From Mixta theicola (lineage in GTDB: Bacteria; Pseudomonadota; Gammaproteobacteria; Enterobacterales; Enterobacteriaceae): a stretch of 64,000 nt of DNA. A program made the position numbers and the translations under genes. The stretch spans positions 62,001 to 126,000 of the forward strand of contig NZ_NWUO01000011.1 of assembly GCF_002895925.1 (NCBI RefSeq), written 5' to 3'. The notes under the pieces are model-generated. The model saw only the letters and a list, made by a program, of their open reading frames with translations, did no database searches and was not told where the DNA came from. Position 1 is the stretch's first letter, and every line of letters starts with the position of its first letter. This document shows, in pieces, positions 11,702-20,767 of this stretch.

Positions 11702-11728
11702 AGCCCGGCCTGACGCCGGGCTTTTTTT
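11702..11728 (+). terminator. Rho-independent terminator after obgE
   Basis: AGCCCGGC, a CTGAC loop and GCCGGGCT followed by a run of eight T. Confidence 0.92.
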
Positions 11729-11773
11729 TGCCGTTTTTTCGCGGCGTGCAGCAAGCAGTAGCACAACGGTAAA

Positions 11774-11792
11774 GAAAATGATTATCATTATC
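11774..11792 (+). promoter_or_regulatory. Fur box upstream of fepB
   Basis: The 19-mer at 11774-11792 matches the palindromic Fur consensus GATAATGATAATCATTATC at 17 of 19 positions (I counted by eye). It ends 25 bases before the fepB start, so iron repression of fepB is expected. Confidence 0.88.
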
Positions 11793-11817
11793 CCATAACT
11801 TATTATCGGGATAGATT

Positions 11818-12801
11818 ATGTTTTATCGTCGCCTGTGTTTCCTGTTTAGCATGCTGATGGTTTTGTCCACCGGCGCGCTGTCCGCTTTTGCCGAACCCGC
11901 CAGCTGGCCGCGCCAGCTAACCAGCGGTAAACAAACTATCACCCTGAAGCAGCCGCCACAGCGTATTGTCTCAACCAGCGTCACCTTAACCGGCTCTTTG
12001 CTGGCGATTGACGCGCCGGTGGTAGCCAGCGCCGCCGCAATGCCCGGTAAACGTTTCACCGACCAGCAGGGATTTTTTCGGCAGTGGGGTGATATTGCGC
12101 GTCAACGTAACGTCCAGCGGCTTTACAGCGGAGAGCCGACCATTGAAATGGTTGCTGCCGCCCGGCCCGATCTGATTGTTGTCAGCGCCACCGGAAATGA
12201 TTCGGCGCTGGCGCTCTATCCGCAGCTGGCCGCTATCGCACCTACCCTGGTGATAAACTATGACGATAAAAGCTGGCAGCAGGTGATGAAAGATCTGGGC
12301 CAGGCAACGGGCCATGAAGCCCAGGCGGAGCAGCGGATTGCTGATTTCGACCAGCGCTTACAGCAGCTGCGTAAAAAAATTACGCTGCCGCCGCAGCCGG
12401 TATCCGCTTTCGTCTATAACCGCCACGGCCCGATGGTCAATCTGTGGACCAGCGCATCCGCCCAGGGACACCTGTTACAGCAGCTTGGTTTCACGTTAGC
12501 CGCTTCCTTGCCGGGGGGCTTGCTGCAAAAGCGCCGTGACAAGGTGCAGCTAAGCGGCGAAACGCTGGTGCATGGGTTGACAGGCAAAACGTTTTTGCTG
12601 TTTGCCGCTGATGATAAAGATGCCGCCGCGTTGATGCGTGAACCGCTGCTGGCGGGTGCCCCGGCAGTACAGCAGCAGCGGGTTATCGCGCTGGGCGAAG
12701 ACAGTTTCCGGCTCGATTATTATAGCGCCGGTCATTTACTCACGCGTATCGGCCAGCTGTTCAGCAAAGCGCAGCCCACAGCGCCTGCAGGCCATCCGTA
12801 A
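11818..12801 (+). CDS. fepB: Ferric-enterobactin periplasmic binding protein FepB
   Basis: Periplasmic substrate-binding protein that passes ferric enterobactin from FepA to the FepDGC ABC transporter. It has 327 residues (E. coli 318). The signal peptide ends near ALSAFA. Strong family matches include RIVSTSVTLTGSLLAIDAP, a central LYSGEPTIE, and FRLDYYSAGHLLTRI at the C-terminus. A Fur box lies just upstream. Its last 41 bases overlap the 3' end of fes, which runs the other way. The transporter genes fepCDG and the enterobactin biosynthesis genes are not in this window. Confidence 0.94.
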   Translation: MFYRRLCFLFSMLMVLSTGALSAFAEPASWPRQLTSGKQTITLKQPPQRIVSTSVTLTGSLLAIDAPVVASAAAMPGKRFTDQQGFFRQWGDIARQRNVQRLYSGEPTIEMVAAARPDLIVVSATGNDSALALYPQLAAIAPTLVINYDDKSWQQVMKDLGQATGHEAQAEQRIADFDQRLQQLRKKITLPPQPVSAFVYNRHGPMVNLWTSASAQGHLLQQLGFTLAASLPGGLLQKRRDKVQLSGETLVHGLTGKTFLLFAADDKDAAALMREPLLAGAPAVQQQRVIALGEDSFRLDYYSAGHLLTRIGQLFSKAQPTAPAGHP

Positions 12802-13972
12802 GGCCGCCGCGCCAGCACAGCGCATCATGGCCGCCGTCAAATTCACGATAGTGAACATCGTGGCCGGACGCCTGAAGCAGCGGCAGCAACGTTCGGTTTG
12901 ATTGCAGAATGATTTTTTCATGTAATCCTGCTTCAAGCCAGAGCCGCTGAGGATGAGCCGAACCTAAACCCTGTCTGAGCTGTTCTCCCAGCCAGCCGCC
13001 GCTGCTGGCCGTATGGCGATCGGGCCACCAGTAAGAGCCTGACAGGCTAATCGCGCCGTTAAAAGATTGCGGCCAGCTCAGGGCGGCGTAGAGCGCGGCC
13101 AGTCCGCCGTAGCTCTGGCCTGCTACCAGCGTTGGTAGACTTTTATCCCATGAGGGCAACCACTCACTTACTTGAGGAAGCAGCTCTTCCTGCACGGCCA
13201 GCCAAAATTCAGGGTTACAGGTTAGTTCATGGCTGCGCTGCGCTGTGCCAATGGCATCGATAAAAAGATAACAGGCTGGCGGTAGCTCACCGCGCTGCGT
13301 CAACCATTCCAGTGGCGCGGCGAGGGGCATACCGTTCGCCCAAAACTGACCGTCCAGCAGAATAGCCAGCGGACGCGGCGTGGCGCTTTCTTCTCCCGTT
13401 TTCAGTAACCAGACTGAACGCCGGTTGGCAAGGCGAGAGCTATACCACAGCCGGGTGGTCAGCTGATTGCTGGCGGAGGGTTGCCTGCGATCCAACGGCT
13501 GCCAGGCTGGCTGCGGCGGCGCTGCAGGCATATGCAGTGGTGAAACCGCATGTCCACGACCATTGCGCCAGCTGCGCAATGGATTAAGCGGATCGGCGAT
13601 AGCCGCAGGCAAATGGGTTTTCCACCAGCGGCGCAGTTTGTCGGCAGCCAGATTATCTGCCGGGAAATCGCTGTCATCCTGGCTGGGGATCAGGCAGTAG
13701 CTGCCTCGCCAGCGGCTGCTAAGCGTAACTTCGCCTTGCCAGGTATCGGTTCCCGCAACGCGCTGGAGTGAAAAGGGGCGCTGTTGACGATGATGATCGG
13801 TTATGCCAGCAATGTTTAGCCATACGCGGCGTGTAGTAGAGTGCCGTTCATCGCCCTGGGGATCGCGCCAGTAAAAAACGATCCGACAGCGATCTCCCTG
13901 CACTTCAGCTATTGCCGGAATACCAGCCTGAGTTTTTGCCTGCCACCAGGCGTCGCTACCCATTTGCACCAC
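12761..13972 (-). CDS. fes: Enterobactin esterase Fes
   Basis: Cytoplasmic esterase that hydrolyses imported ferric enterobactin to release iron. It has 403 residues from the GTG at 13972. The N-terminal domain carries RGSYCLIP and DPLNPLRSW. The C-terminal alpha/beta hydrolase has nucleophile Ser287 in AGQSYGG and the catalytic His382 in GGHDALCW. I prefer GTG 13972 because GAGG lies six bases upstream. A TTG four codons earlier and ATG 13963 are alternatives. It is divergent from fepA and shares its Fur-controlled intergenic region. Confidence 0.94.
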   Translation of the reverse strand: MVQMGSDAWWQAKTQAGIPAIAEVQGDRCRIVFYWRDPQGDERHSTTRRVWLNIAGITDHHRQQRPFSLQRVAGTDTWQGEVTLSSRWRGSYCLIPSQDDSDFPADNLAADKLRRWWKTHLPAAIADPLNPLRSWRNGRGHAVSPLHMPAAPPQPAWQPLDRRQPSASNQLTTRLWYSSRLANRRSVWLLKTGEESATPRPLAILLDGQFWANGMPLAAPLEWLTQRGELPPACYLFIDAIGTAQRSHELTCNPEFWLAVQEELLPQVSEWLPSWDKSLPTLVAGQSYGGLAALYAALSWPQSFNGAISLSGSYWWPDRHTASSGGWLGEQLRQGLGSAHPQRLWLEAGLHEKIILQSNRTLLPLLQASGHDVHYREFDGGHDALCWRGGLTDGLQALWAALC

Positions 13973-14014
13973 GAGTTTCCTCAACGGTAAAAAGAATAAA
14001 AGTTAATTAATAAC

Positions 14015-14033
14015 AATATTGATAATCATTTGC
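14015..14033. promoter_or_regulatory. Fur box in the fes/fepA divergent promoter region
   Basis: The 19-mer at 14015-14033 matches the Fur consensus at 15 of 19 positions by eye, with the core TGATAATCATTT intact. It lies between fes (start 13972) and fepA (start 14099), placed to repress both. Confidence 0.78.
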
Positions 14034-14098
14034 ATTTTCAATAATCTGTTTCCGCATGTTAACAGGGCGAATAACCTGATATTCATAACGGAAATAAA

Positions 14099-16339
14099 AT
14101 GAAAAAAACACATTATAGAGCTTACCAGCTTCTCGTGCCGCTAACGCTGGCCAGCGGACTGTTAAGCGTGAACAGCAGGGCAGCAGAAACTTCAACGGAC
14201 GGCGGCGCAGAAGATGGCACTATGCTCGTCACGGCACAGCAGCAAACCTTACAGGCGCCGGGCGTCTCGACTATTTCAGCCGATCGGATCAAAAAGCAGC
14301 CGCCAGCACGTGACGTATCAGAGATTATTCGTACGATGCCGGGCGTTAACCTGACCGGCAATTCGACCAGCGGCCAGCGTGGTAATAATCGACAAATTGA
14401 TATTCGCGGGATGGGGCCGGAAAACACGCTGATTATGGTGGATGGCAGGCCGGTCACCAGCCGTAATGCCGTACGCCTTGGCTGGCGCGGCGAACGCGAT
14501 ACGCGTGGTGATACCAGTTGGGTGCCTGCGGAAATGATCGATCATATCGATGTGATCCGCGGGCCGGCGGCGGCGCGCTACGGTAACGGTGCGGCAGGCG
14601 GCGTGGTCAATATTATTACTAAAAAAGAGAGCGACGGCTGGCACGGTTCATGGAACACCTATTATAACGTGCCGCAGCATAAAGAAGAGGGCGCTACCCG
14701 CCGCACTAACTTTAGTCTGAGCGGCCCGCTTGATGACGATCTTAGCTTTCGGCTGTATGGCGGCCTGAGCAAAACCCAGGCGGATGCGCAGTTTATCAAC
14801 CAGGGGCACCAATCCTTACGTACCGGCACCTATGCCGATACGGTGCCCGCTGGCCGGGAAGGGGTGGTAAATAAGGACATTAACGCGCTGTTGCGCTGGG
14901 CTTTCGCGCCAATGCAGGCGCTGGAGTTTGAGGCGGGCTACAGCCGTCAGGGCAACCTGTACGCAGGGGATACGCAGAATACCAATACCAATGCCCTGGT
15001 AAACAAATATTACGGCAAAGAAACTAACCGTCTTTATCGGCAGAATTTCGCCGTCACCTGGACCGGCGCCTGGGATAACGGCATCAGCACCAAAAGCTTC
15101 GCGCAATACGAAAATACCCGTAACTCGCGTCTGGATGAAGGCCTGGCGGGCGGTACGGAAGGAATTTTCGCCAGCGACAGCTTCTCTACCATTGAACTGA
15201 ACGATGTGCTGCTGCACAGCGAAATCAGCGTGCCTTTTGAACTGTGGGTCAATCAAACTGCGACGGTGGGTACCGAATGGAATCAGCAGCGAATGAAAGA
15301 TCCCAGCTCCACCAAACAGGCGCTCTCCGGCGGTAATATTGACGGTGTTTCTACCGGCAGCCGCAGCCCTTATACGCAGGCGGAAATTTTCTCGCTGTTT
15401 GCTGAAGATAACGTAGAGCTAACCGACAGCACCATGCTGGTGCCGGGGCTGCGCTTCGATCACCACTCCATCGTCGGCAATAACTGGAGCCCCTCGCTTA
15501 ACCTTTCTCAGGCGCTCGGCGAAGACGTAACGCTTAAGTTGGGCATCGCCCGTGCTTACAAAGCGCCCAGCCTCTATCAGACCAACCCAAACTATGTGCT
15601 TTACAGCCGTGGACAAGGATGTGCGGCCAGTAGCGGTGCCTGTTATCTGATCGGAAACGACGATCTGAAGGCGGAAACCAGCATTAATAAAGAAGTCGGA
15701 CTGGAATGGAAGCATGAGGGCTACCAGACGGGTCTGACCTGGTTCCGTAATGATTATCGTAACAAAATTGAGGCGGGCTACCTGCCAGAAGGCACTGCAA
15801 CTAACGGCAGTACGGACGTTTATAAATGGGAAAACGTGCCAAAAGCGGTGGTGGAAGGGTTGGAAGGCACCGTGAATCTTCCGCTCAGCGACACGGTGAG
15901 CTGGAATAACAACCTCACCTGGATGCTGCAGAGCAAAAACAAAGAGACCGGCGATCGGTTATCGATCATTCCGCAGTACACGCTGAACTCCATGCTGAGC
16001 TGGCAGGCAACGCAAAGCCTGTCGCTTCAGACTTCGTTCACCTGGTACGGCAGACAAACGCCGAAGAAATACAATTACAAAGGAGAAACGGTTACCGGCA
16101 GCGAGAAAAATGAGGTCAGCCCTTATTCTGTTATTGGCCTCAGCGGGACGATGGAGGTCAATAAATATGTCAGCGTAACGCTTGGCGTCGATAACCTGCT
16201 GGATAAGCGCCACTTCCGTGCGGGTAACGCGCAAACCACCGGTAATGCCGCTACCGATTCCTATATGTATGGCGCAGGCGCCAATACCTATAATGAATCC
16301 GGGCGCACCTGGTATCTCAGCCTGGATACTCACTTCTGA
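14099..16339 (+). CDS. fepA: TonB-dependent ferric-enterobactin outer-membrane receptor FepA
   Basis: Outer-membrane beta-barrel receptor that imports ferric enterobactin using TonB energy. It is also a known entry point for colicins B and D in E. coli. It has 746 residues. The signal peptide ends near residue 28, the TonB box TMLVTA is at 41-46, and the plug domain contains GQRGNNRQIDIRGMGPENT. The barrel ends with the terminal Phe in LSLDTHF. Very close to E. coli FepA through most of its length. Its last 23 bases overlap the end of pmrB on the other strand. Confidence 0.96.
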   Translation: MKKTHYRAYQLLVPLTLASGLLSVNSRAAETSTDGGAEDGTMLVTAQQQTLQAPGVSTISADRIKKQPPARDVSEIIRTMPGVNLTGNSTSGQRGNNRQIDIRGMGPENTLIMVDGRPVTSRNAVRLGWRGERDTRGDTSWVPAEMIDHIDVIRGPAAARYGNGAAGGVVNIITKKESDGWHGSWNTYYNVPQHKEEGATRRTNFSLSGPLDDDLSFRLYGGLSKTQADAQFINQGHQSLRTGTYADTVPAGREGVVNKDINALLRWAFAPMQALEFEAGYSRQGNLYAGDTQNTNTNALVNKYYGKETNRLYRQNFAVTWTGAWDNGISTKSFAQYENTRNSRLDEGLAGGTEGIFASDSFSTIELNDVLLHSEISVPFELWVNQTATVGTEWNQQRMKDPSSTKQALSGGNIDGVSTGSRSPYTQAEIFSLFAEDNVELTDSTMLVPGLRFDHHSIVGNNWSPSLNLSQALGEDVTLKLGIARAYKAPSLYQTNPNYVLYSRGQGCAASSGACYLIGNDDLKAETSINKEVGLEWKHEGYQTGLTWFRNDYRNKIEAGYLPEGTATNGSTDVYKWENVPKAVVEGLEGTVNLPLSDTVSWNNNLTWMLQSKNKETGDRLSIIPQYTLNSMLSWQATQSLSLQTSFTWYGRQTPKKYNYKGETVTGSEKNEVSPYSVIGLSGTMEVNKYVSVTLGVDNLLDKRHFRAGNAQTTGNAATDSYMYGAGANTYNESGRTWYLSLDTHF

Positions 16340-17411
16340 TCGTTTGCCCGCCATCCTGATTCAGGATGGTGGGCAACCAGCATTGCGCTTCCAGTCCGGA
16401 GCGATCCTGGCGATTGCTTAACTGCATCTTCCCACCATGCAGCTGCAAAATCCGCAGCACAATATTTAAACCCAGCCCGCTGCCGCCGTAGCGTCGATCG
16501 CGTCGATGAAACGCCTGCGTAAGTTCGCCTGCAGTCTCTTCATCAATGCCGGGACCTTCATCGCGGATCACCAGCAGGCTGCCATTCTCTTGCGCCTGTA
16601 GCTGCAGCGTAACCAGTGAATGCTCCGGACTATAGCGCGAGGCGTTCTCCAGTAAATTACGTACCATCAGGCGCAGTAAAACGGCATCGCCCTGCACGCT
16701 CATATCCTGCTGCGCCCAGACCAGCACTTGCTGTCGCTGTTTCAGCAGCTCAGCCATTTCACCCCGTAAAGGAAGAAAAATATCCTGCTGCCAGCTCAGC
16801 GTCTGATAATGGCCGCTGGCCAGCGCTTGTCCGGCACGTGAGAGCATCAGCAGCTGCTCGATAACGTGCATCAGCTGGTCGATACGCGCTACCAGCATTG
16901 GCGCCTGCTTAATTTCCTGCTGCGCCATTAGCTCAAGATGCAGACGCAGCCCTGCCAGCGGCGTGCGTAGTTCGTGAGCCGCATCGGCCGTAAATAATCT
17001 TTCCTGCTGCAGCGTTTGATTAAGGCGGGCCAGTAGCTGATTCATCGCCCGGGTCACCGCCACAATTTCTTCCATCTCTGAATAGACTGGCAGCGGCGAC
17101 AGATTATCGGCGGATCGCTCAGCCAGGCTGGTCTGTAAGGCATTTAACGGACGGATAACCCAGCTGATCGCCCAGAAAGAGAGGATTAGCGTAAAGCCGA
17201 CCATCACTAACGAAGGCAGCAGGAGAGAGGCGATCGCTTCACGGATCTCATTTTCAACATGCTGATTACGTGATTTCGCCGTCAGCGTTTCGTTTACCAG
17301 AAAGCTAATCTGTTCACGGCTTTCATGCCATAACCAAATGGCGCTCATGAGCTGGCAGGTCAGCAGAATGAGCGCCAGCATGATCAACAAACGCCGACGC
17401 ATACTGTTCAC
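16317..17411 (-). CDS. basS: Sensor histidine kinase PmrB/BasS
   Basis: Membrane sensor kinase of the PmrAB two-component system, which responds to ferric iron and mild acid and controls lipid A modification and polymyxin resistance. It has 364 residues. Two membrane helices (about 8-28 and 62-84) flank a short periplasmic loop with two ExxE motifs (Glu30/Glu33 and Glu55/Glu58). In Salmonella such motifs bind ferric iron. A HAMP region, the H-box AHELRTP (His146), the N-box NLLENASRYSP and the G-boxes DEGPGID and GGSGLGLN follow. It starts with GTG, overlapping the pmrA stop as GTGA. No eptA or arn genes are nearby. Confidence 0.9.
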   Translation of the reverse strand: MNSMRRRLLIMLALILLTCQLMSAIWLWHESREQISFLVNETLTAKSRNQHVENEIREAIASLLLPSLVMVGFTLILSFWAISWVIRPLNALQTSLAERSADNLSPLPVYSEMEEIVAVTRAMNQLLARLNQTLQQERLFTADAAHELRTPLAGLRLHLELMAQQEIKQAPMLVARIDQLMHVIEQLLMLSRAGQALASGHYQTLSWQQDIFLPLRGEMAELLKQRQQVLVWAQQDMSVQGDAVLLRLMVRNLLENASRYSPEHSLVTLQLQAQENGSLLVIRDEGPGIDEETAGELTQAFHRRDRRYGGSGLGLNIVLRILQLHGGKMQLSNRQDRSGLEAQCWLPTILNQDGGQTIRSEYPG

Positions 17412-18070
17412 TGGCGCTCTTCCAGTCGATAGCCGACGCCGCGCACCGTTTTGATACGATCTTTACCCAACTTTCGACGTAGATTATGGATATGTACTTC
17501 CAGCGTATTGGAGCCGTTATCATCCTGCCAGCTATAAATATCCTGCTGTAGCGTCTCACGATGCACCGTTTGACCGATGCGCATCAGCAGACGGGACAGA
17601 AGCGCGAATTCTTTAGGCGTCACCTCTATCGGCTGATTATCTACCGAGACCTGCAGGGAGGAGAGATTGAGCGCCAGATCGCCATGCCGTATCTGATTAT
17701 CACTGAGTCCCTGATAACGCCTGATCAGCGCCCGTACGCGCGCTTTCAGCTCAGCCAGCGCAAAAGGCTTAACCAGATAATCGTCTGCGCCGGCATCCAG
17801 CCCGCTGACCCGGTCTTCCAGCGCATCGCGCGCCGTCAGTATCAGCACCGGCAGATCAATATTTTGACGACGCCAGCGGCGCAGCAAATCAGCTCCGTCC
17901 GCATCCGGCAGGCCAAGATCGAGCACCGCTAAACTATATTCTCCGCTGTGCAGCAGGGCATCCGCCTGCGCCGCTTTATCGGCACAATCGATGGCGTAGC
18001 CCTCGCTACTCAGCGCAAGGGCGATGCCTTCCTGCAATAGCACATCATCTTCCACAATGAGAATTTTCAT
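17408..18070 (-). CDS. basR: Response regulator PmrA/BasR
   Basis: OmpR-family response regulator partner of PmrB, 220 residues. The receiver domain has the phospho-acceptor Asp51 and the conserved Lys101 in LVKPF. The C-terminal winged helix contains EVTPKEFALLSRLL and VHIHNLRRKLG. It starts 5 bases after the dacB stop, with its GAGG ribosome site just behind that stop, so dacB, pmrA and pmrB probably form one transcript. The target genes are not in the window. Confidence 0.93.
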   Translation of the reverse strand: MKILIVEDDVLLQEGIALALSSEGYAIDCADKAAQADALLHSGEYSLAVLDLGLPDADGADLLRRWRRQNIDLPVLILTARDALEDRVSGLDAGADDYLVKPFALAELKARVRALIRRYQGLSDNQIRHGDLALNLSSLQVSVDNQPIEVTPKEFALLSRLLMRIGQTVHRETLQQDIYSWQDDNGSNTLEVHIHNLRRKLGKDRIKTVRGVGYRLEERQ

Positions 18071-18075
18071 GCGCC

Positions 18076-19509
18076 TCAGTTATTTTGGTAAATGTCCTTG
18101 TACAACCGGCTTTCAAAGCGCACCAGCGGCACGCGGCGGATGCGTTTGTCTTCCGGCGGTACGGCATAGCCGGACAGGAACTGTACAAAAGCCACGCGTT
18201 GACCACTGGCGGTAGTGATAAAGCCTGCCAGATTATAGACCCCGGACAGCGAACCGGTTTTCGCGGAAACTTTACCATCCACGCCAGCCTCATGCAGGCC
18301 GCCGCGATAGCGCAATGTACCATCGTAGCCTGCCAGCGGCAGCATAGAGATAAAGTTCAGCTGCCGATCGTTTTGCGCGATGTATTGCAGCGCCTGCATC
18401 ATGGTCGCCGGAGAGATCAGATCGTGACGTGACAGGCCGGAACCATCGACCTGAATGCTGTTGCCGAGATCGATATTCGCCTTTTGGCGCAGAATGCGGC
18501 GTACCGCGTCTGAACCCGCACGCCAGGTGCCGGGGACGTTAAAATAGTGATGGCCGATGGTGCGGAAAACCGTATCGGCAATCATGTTGTCCGATTTTTT
18601 CAGCATGGTTTTCAGCAAATCATGCAGCGGCGCGGACTGCGTTTCCGCCAGGATGGTGCCGGGATCGGTGACGCGCGTTTGACGCACCAGGTGCCCGGTG
18701 TAATCAATACCGGCATCCTGCAGCATCGCTTTTAAAATGGCGCCGGCCCAGGCGGCGCCATCCTGAATAGCAAAAGCCAGCGGCAAAGGTTCGCTGCGCT
18801 GCGTCATGCAGCCGGTCAGCGTAAAGCGGTTCAGCTCTCCCGGCACGACATCCAGCTCGCAGTAGGGCGCATCGGGCGATCCTTTCGCTAAGGTACGCAC
18901 CTGGCTAAACATGGTCACGGGGTAATATGACGCTACGCGAATAAAGGCGTTATCGTCGGGACGATCGGCGCTGTACAGCGAAACTGAAAAACAGTTTTTA
19001 TCGACGATAGCGGCGGCAGGCGGCGCGCTAAAGCATTCAGTGATATCGTTCCATGGCCAGCCGGGCGCTTTATCGTGACTGGCGAAGACCGAGGTATCAA
19101 TCACCAGATTACCCTGAATATGGGTAATGCCCTGTTTAGTCAGGGCGGTGACCATATTACGTAAATCCTGACGCGATAACGTCGGATCGCCGCCAAAGCG
19201 GGCAATCAGGTCGCCCTGTAGCGTGCCATTATTCACTTTGCCCTGGGTTTCCAGCGTTGTGCGAAAGCGGAAGTCTGGACCCAGCTCCAGCAGCGCTGCG
19301 AGCGCCGTCACTACTTTCATGGTGCTGGCTGGCAAAGCCATTTGTTTACTGTGATAATCGACCAGCGGCGTTGATGAACCCACTTTTTGTGCCATCAGCG
19401 CCAGGTTTGCGCCATCCGGTAAATATTGTGTGTATTCTTCCACAGATGCTGCCTGAGCTTGCAGCATAAACGCACAGGTTAGTCCGGTAACAAGTCGTGA
19501 AAATCGCAT
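18076..19509 (-). CDS. dacB: D-alanyl-D-alanine carboxypeptidase/endopeptidase DacB (PBP4)
   Basis: Periplasmic penicillin-binding protein 4 that trims and cleaves peptidoglycan cross-links. It has 477 residues from ATG 19509, exactly the E. coli length. The signal peptide is MRFSRLVTGLTCAFMLQAQA. The active-site serine is in PASTMKV, the SDN motif in KKSDNMIAD and the KTG motif in SAKTGSLSG. The frame is open a further 60 codons upstream, but that part does not resemble the family. It is divergent from greA and followed closely by pmrAB. Confidence 0.96.
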   Translation of the reverse strand: MRFSRLVTGLTCAFMLQAQAASVEEYTQYLPDGANLALMAQKVGSSTPLVDYHSKQMALPASTMKVVTALAALLELGPDFRFRTTLETQGKVNNGTLQGDLIARFGGDPTLSRQDLRNMVTALTKQGITHIQGNLVIDTSVFASHDKAPGWPWNDITECFSAPPAAAIVDKNCFSVSLYSADRPDDNAFIRVASYYPVTMFSQVRTLAKGSPDAPYCELDVVPGELNRFTLTGCMTQRSEPLPLAFAIQDGAAWAGAILKAMLQDAGIDYTGHLVRQTRVTDPGTILAETQSAPLHDLLKTMLKKSDNMIADTVFRTIGHHYFNVPGTWRAGSDAVRRILRQKANIDLGNSIQVDGSGLSRHDLISPATMMQALQYIAQNDRQLNFISMLPLAGYDGTLRYRGGLHEAGVDGKVSAKTGSLSGVYNLAGFITTASGQRVAFVQFLSGYAVPPEDKRIRRVPLVRFESRLYKDIYQNN

Positions 19510-19759
19510 AATCTCGCGGTAACTGACGGGTGAAGCCGTCATACTACGGTGCATCGCGGTAGAAAGTAAACGATGACCCATAGGGAACTCTGGGTTAAAA
19601 TACGTATCAAAATGCAAACCCGAATCCTGACCTGGAGCCTGCTCCGGGTCAGGTTTCTTTTGTTTGCGAATCAGCCGGTAGCGTTGCACAACGCGTCAGG
19701 CCGACGACCCAATGGTCAGGACGACAACAAGCAAACAGGACCGATGACGAGGTATTAAA

Positions 19760-20236
19760 ATGAATCAGATTCCGATGACGTTAAGGGGCGCGGAGAAGCT
19801 GCGTGAAGAACTCGAAGAGCTGAAGACCGTCAGACGCCCCCGTATTATTGCCTCAATAGCGGAAGCGCGTGAGCATGGCGATCTGAAAGAGAACGCCGAG
19901 TATCATGCCGCACGTGAAGAACAAGGCTTTTGTGAAGGGCGCATTCAGGAGATCGAAGCCAAGCTGTCCAATGCGCAGGTAATCGATGTGACTAAAATCC
20001 CTCACAATGGCCGGGTGATTTTTGGCGCGACGGTATCCGTGCTCAATATTGATACTGATGAAGAGTCAACCTATCGTATCGTAGGTGATGACGAGGCGGA
20101 CTTTAAGCAGAACCTGATTTCCGTAAACTCGCCGATGGCGCGCGGGTTGATTGGTAAAGAAGCGGATGATGTGGTGGTGATTAAAACGCCCGGCGGCGAC
20201 GTCGAGTATGAAATTCTGAAAGTAGAATATCTGTAA
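19760..20236 (+). CDS. greA: Transcript cleavage factor GreA
   Basis: Rescues backtracked RNA polymerase by stimulating cleavage of the nascent transcript. It has 158 residues, as in E. coli. The N-terminal coiled coil carries the acidic tip ([16 protein letters not shown]), which reaches the polymerase active centre, and the C-terminal domain ends in the [14 protein letters not shown] strand. It is divergent from dacB and followed by a shared terminator with yhbY. Confidence 0.97.
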   Translation: MNQIPMTLRGAEKLREELEELKTVRRPRIIASIAEAREHGDLKENAEYHAAREEQGFCEGRIQEIEAKLSNAQVIDVTKIPHNGRVIFGATVSVLNIDTDEESTYRIVGDDEADFKQNLISVNSPMARGLIGKEADDVVVIKTPGGDVEYEILKVEYL

Positions 20237-20272
20237 TCGCACCTGACGCATCGCATGAATGTAAAGAAAGGA

Positions 20273-20295
20273 AAAAGGCCGCGCTGCGGCCTTTT
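20273..20295. terminator. Bidirectional terminator between greA and yhbY
   Basis: AAAAGGCCGC, a GCT loop and GCGGCCTTTT form a symmetrical stem with A and T flanks, so it can stop transcription from both convergent genes. Confidence 0.85.
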
Positions 20296-20348
20296 ATCCT
20301 GTGCAGGAGCATGGCAATTTCTTCCGGCTGAATAATCAGCTCGCCCGA

Positions 20349-20642
20349 TTAACGCGGCAGGGAGATTTTGCGTTCTTCTGAAGGTCGGTACAGCACCAGC
20401 GTCTTGCCGATAACCTGCACGTTGCAGGCTCTCGTTTCACGAACAATGGCTTCCACCATCAGGTTTTTCGTTTCCCGATCTTCGGTAGCGATCTTCACCT
20501 TAATCAGTTCGTGATGCGCAAGCGCCTGTTCGATTTCGGCCAGCACACCTTCAGTCAGGCCGTGGTTACCCAGCATTACCACGGGTTTCAGCGGATGGGC
20601 CAGACCTTTCAGGTGCTGTTTTTGTTTGGTACTCAGATTCAT
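20349..20642 (-). CDS. yhbY: CRM-domain ribosome assembly protein YhbY
   Basis: Small RNA-binding protein of 97 residues that associates with pre-50S particles. The CRM domain is recognisable from KQKQHLKGLAHPLKPVVMLG, the GxxG-like GNHGLTEGV and HELIKVKI. It is divergent from rlmE, which modifies 23S rRNA, so the two face outward from one promoter region as in E. coli. Confidence 0.94.
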   Translation of the reverse strand: MNLSTKQKQHLKGLAHPLKPVVMLGNHGLTEGVLAEIEQALAHHELIKVKIATEDRETKNLMVEAIVRETRACNVQVIGKTLVLYRPSEERKISLPR

Positions 20643-20767
20643 CGTATATTTTTACTTACATTGGGATTGAAAACGGGTCATTCTACCGCCATCTCTGGTA
20701 TATCACCAAACAGGACGTCATTATGTTTGGTTATTTATCGCTACGATGAAGAATAGTTGGAAAAAGT

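Noticed and set aside
20298-20348. Readable continuation of the yhbY frame past its stop (GELIIQPEEIAMLLHR)
   Set aside because: Ends in the greA/yhbY terminator and yhbY already has the usual length and C-terminus. Most likely chance.
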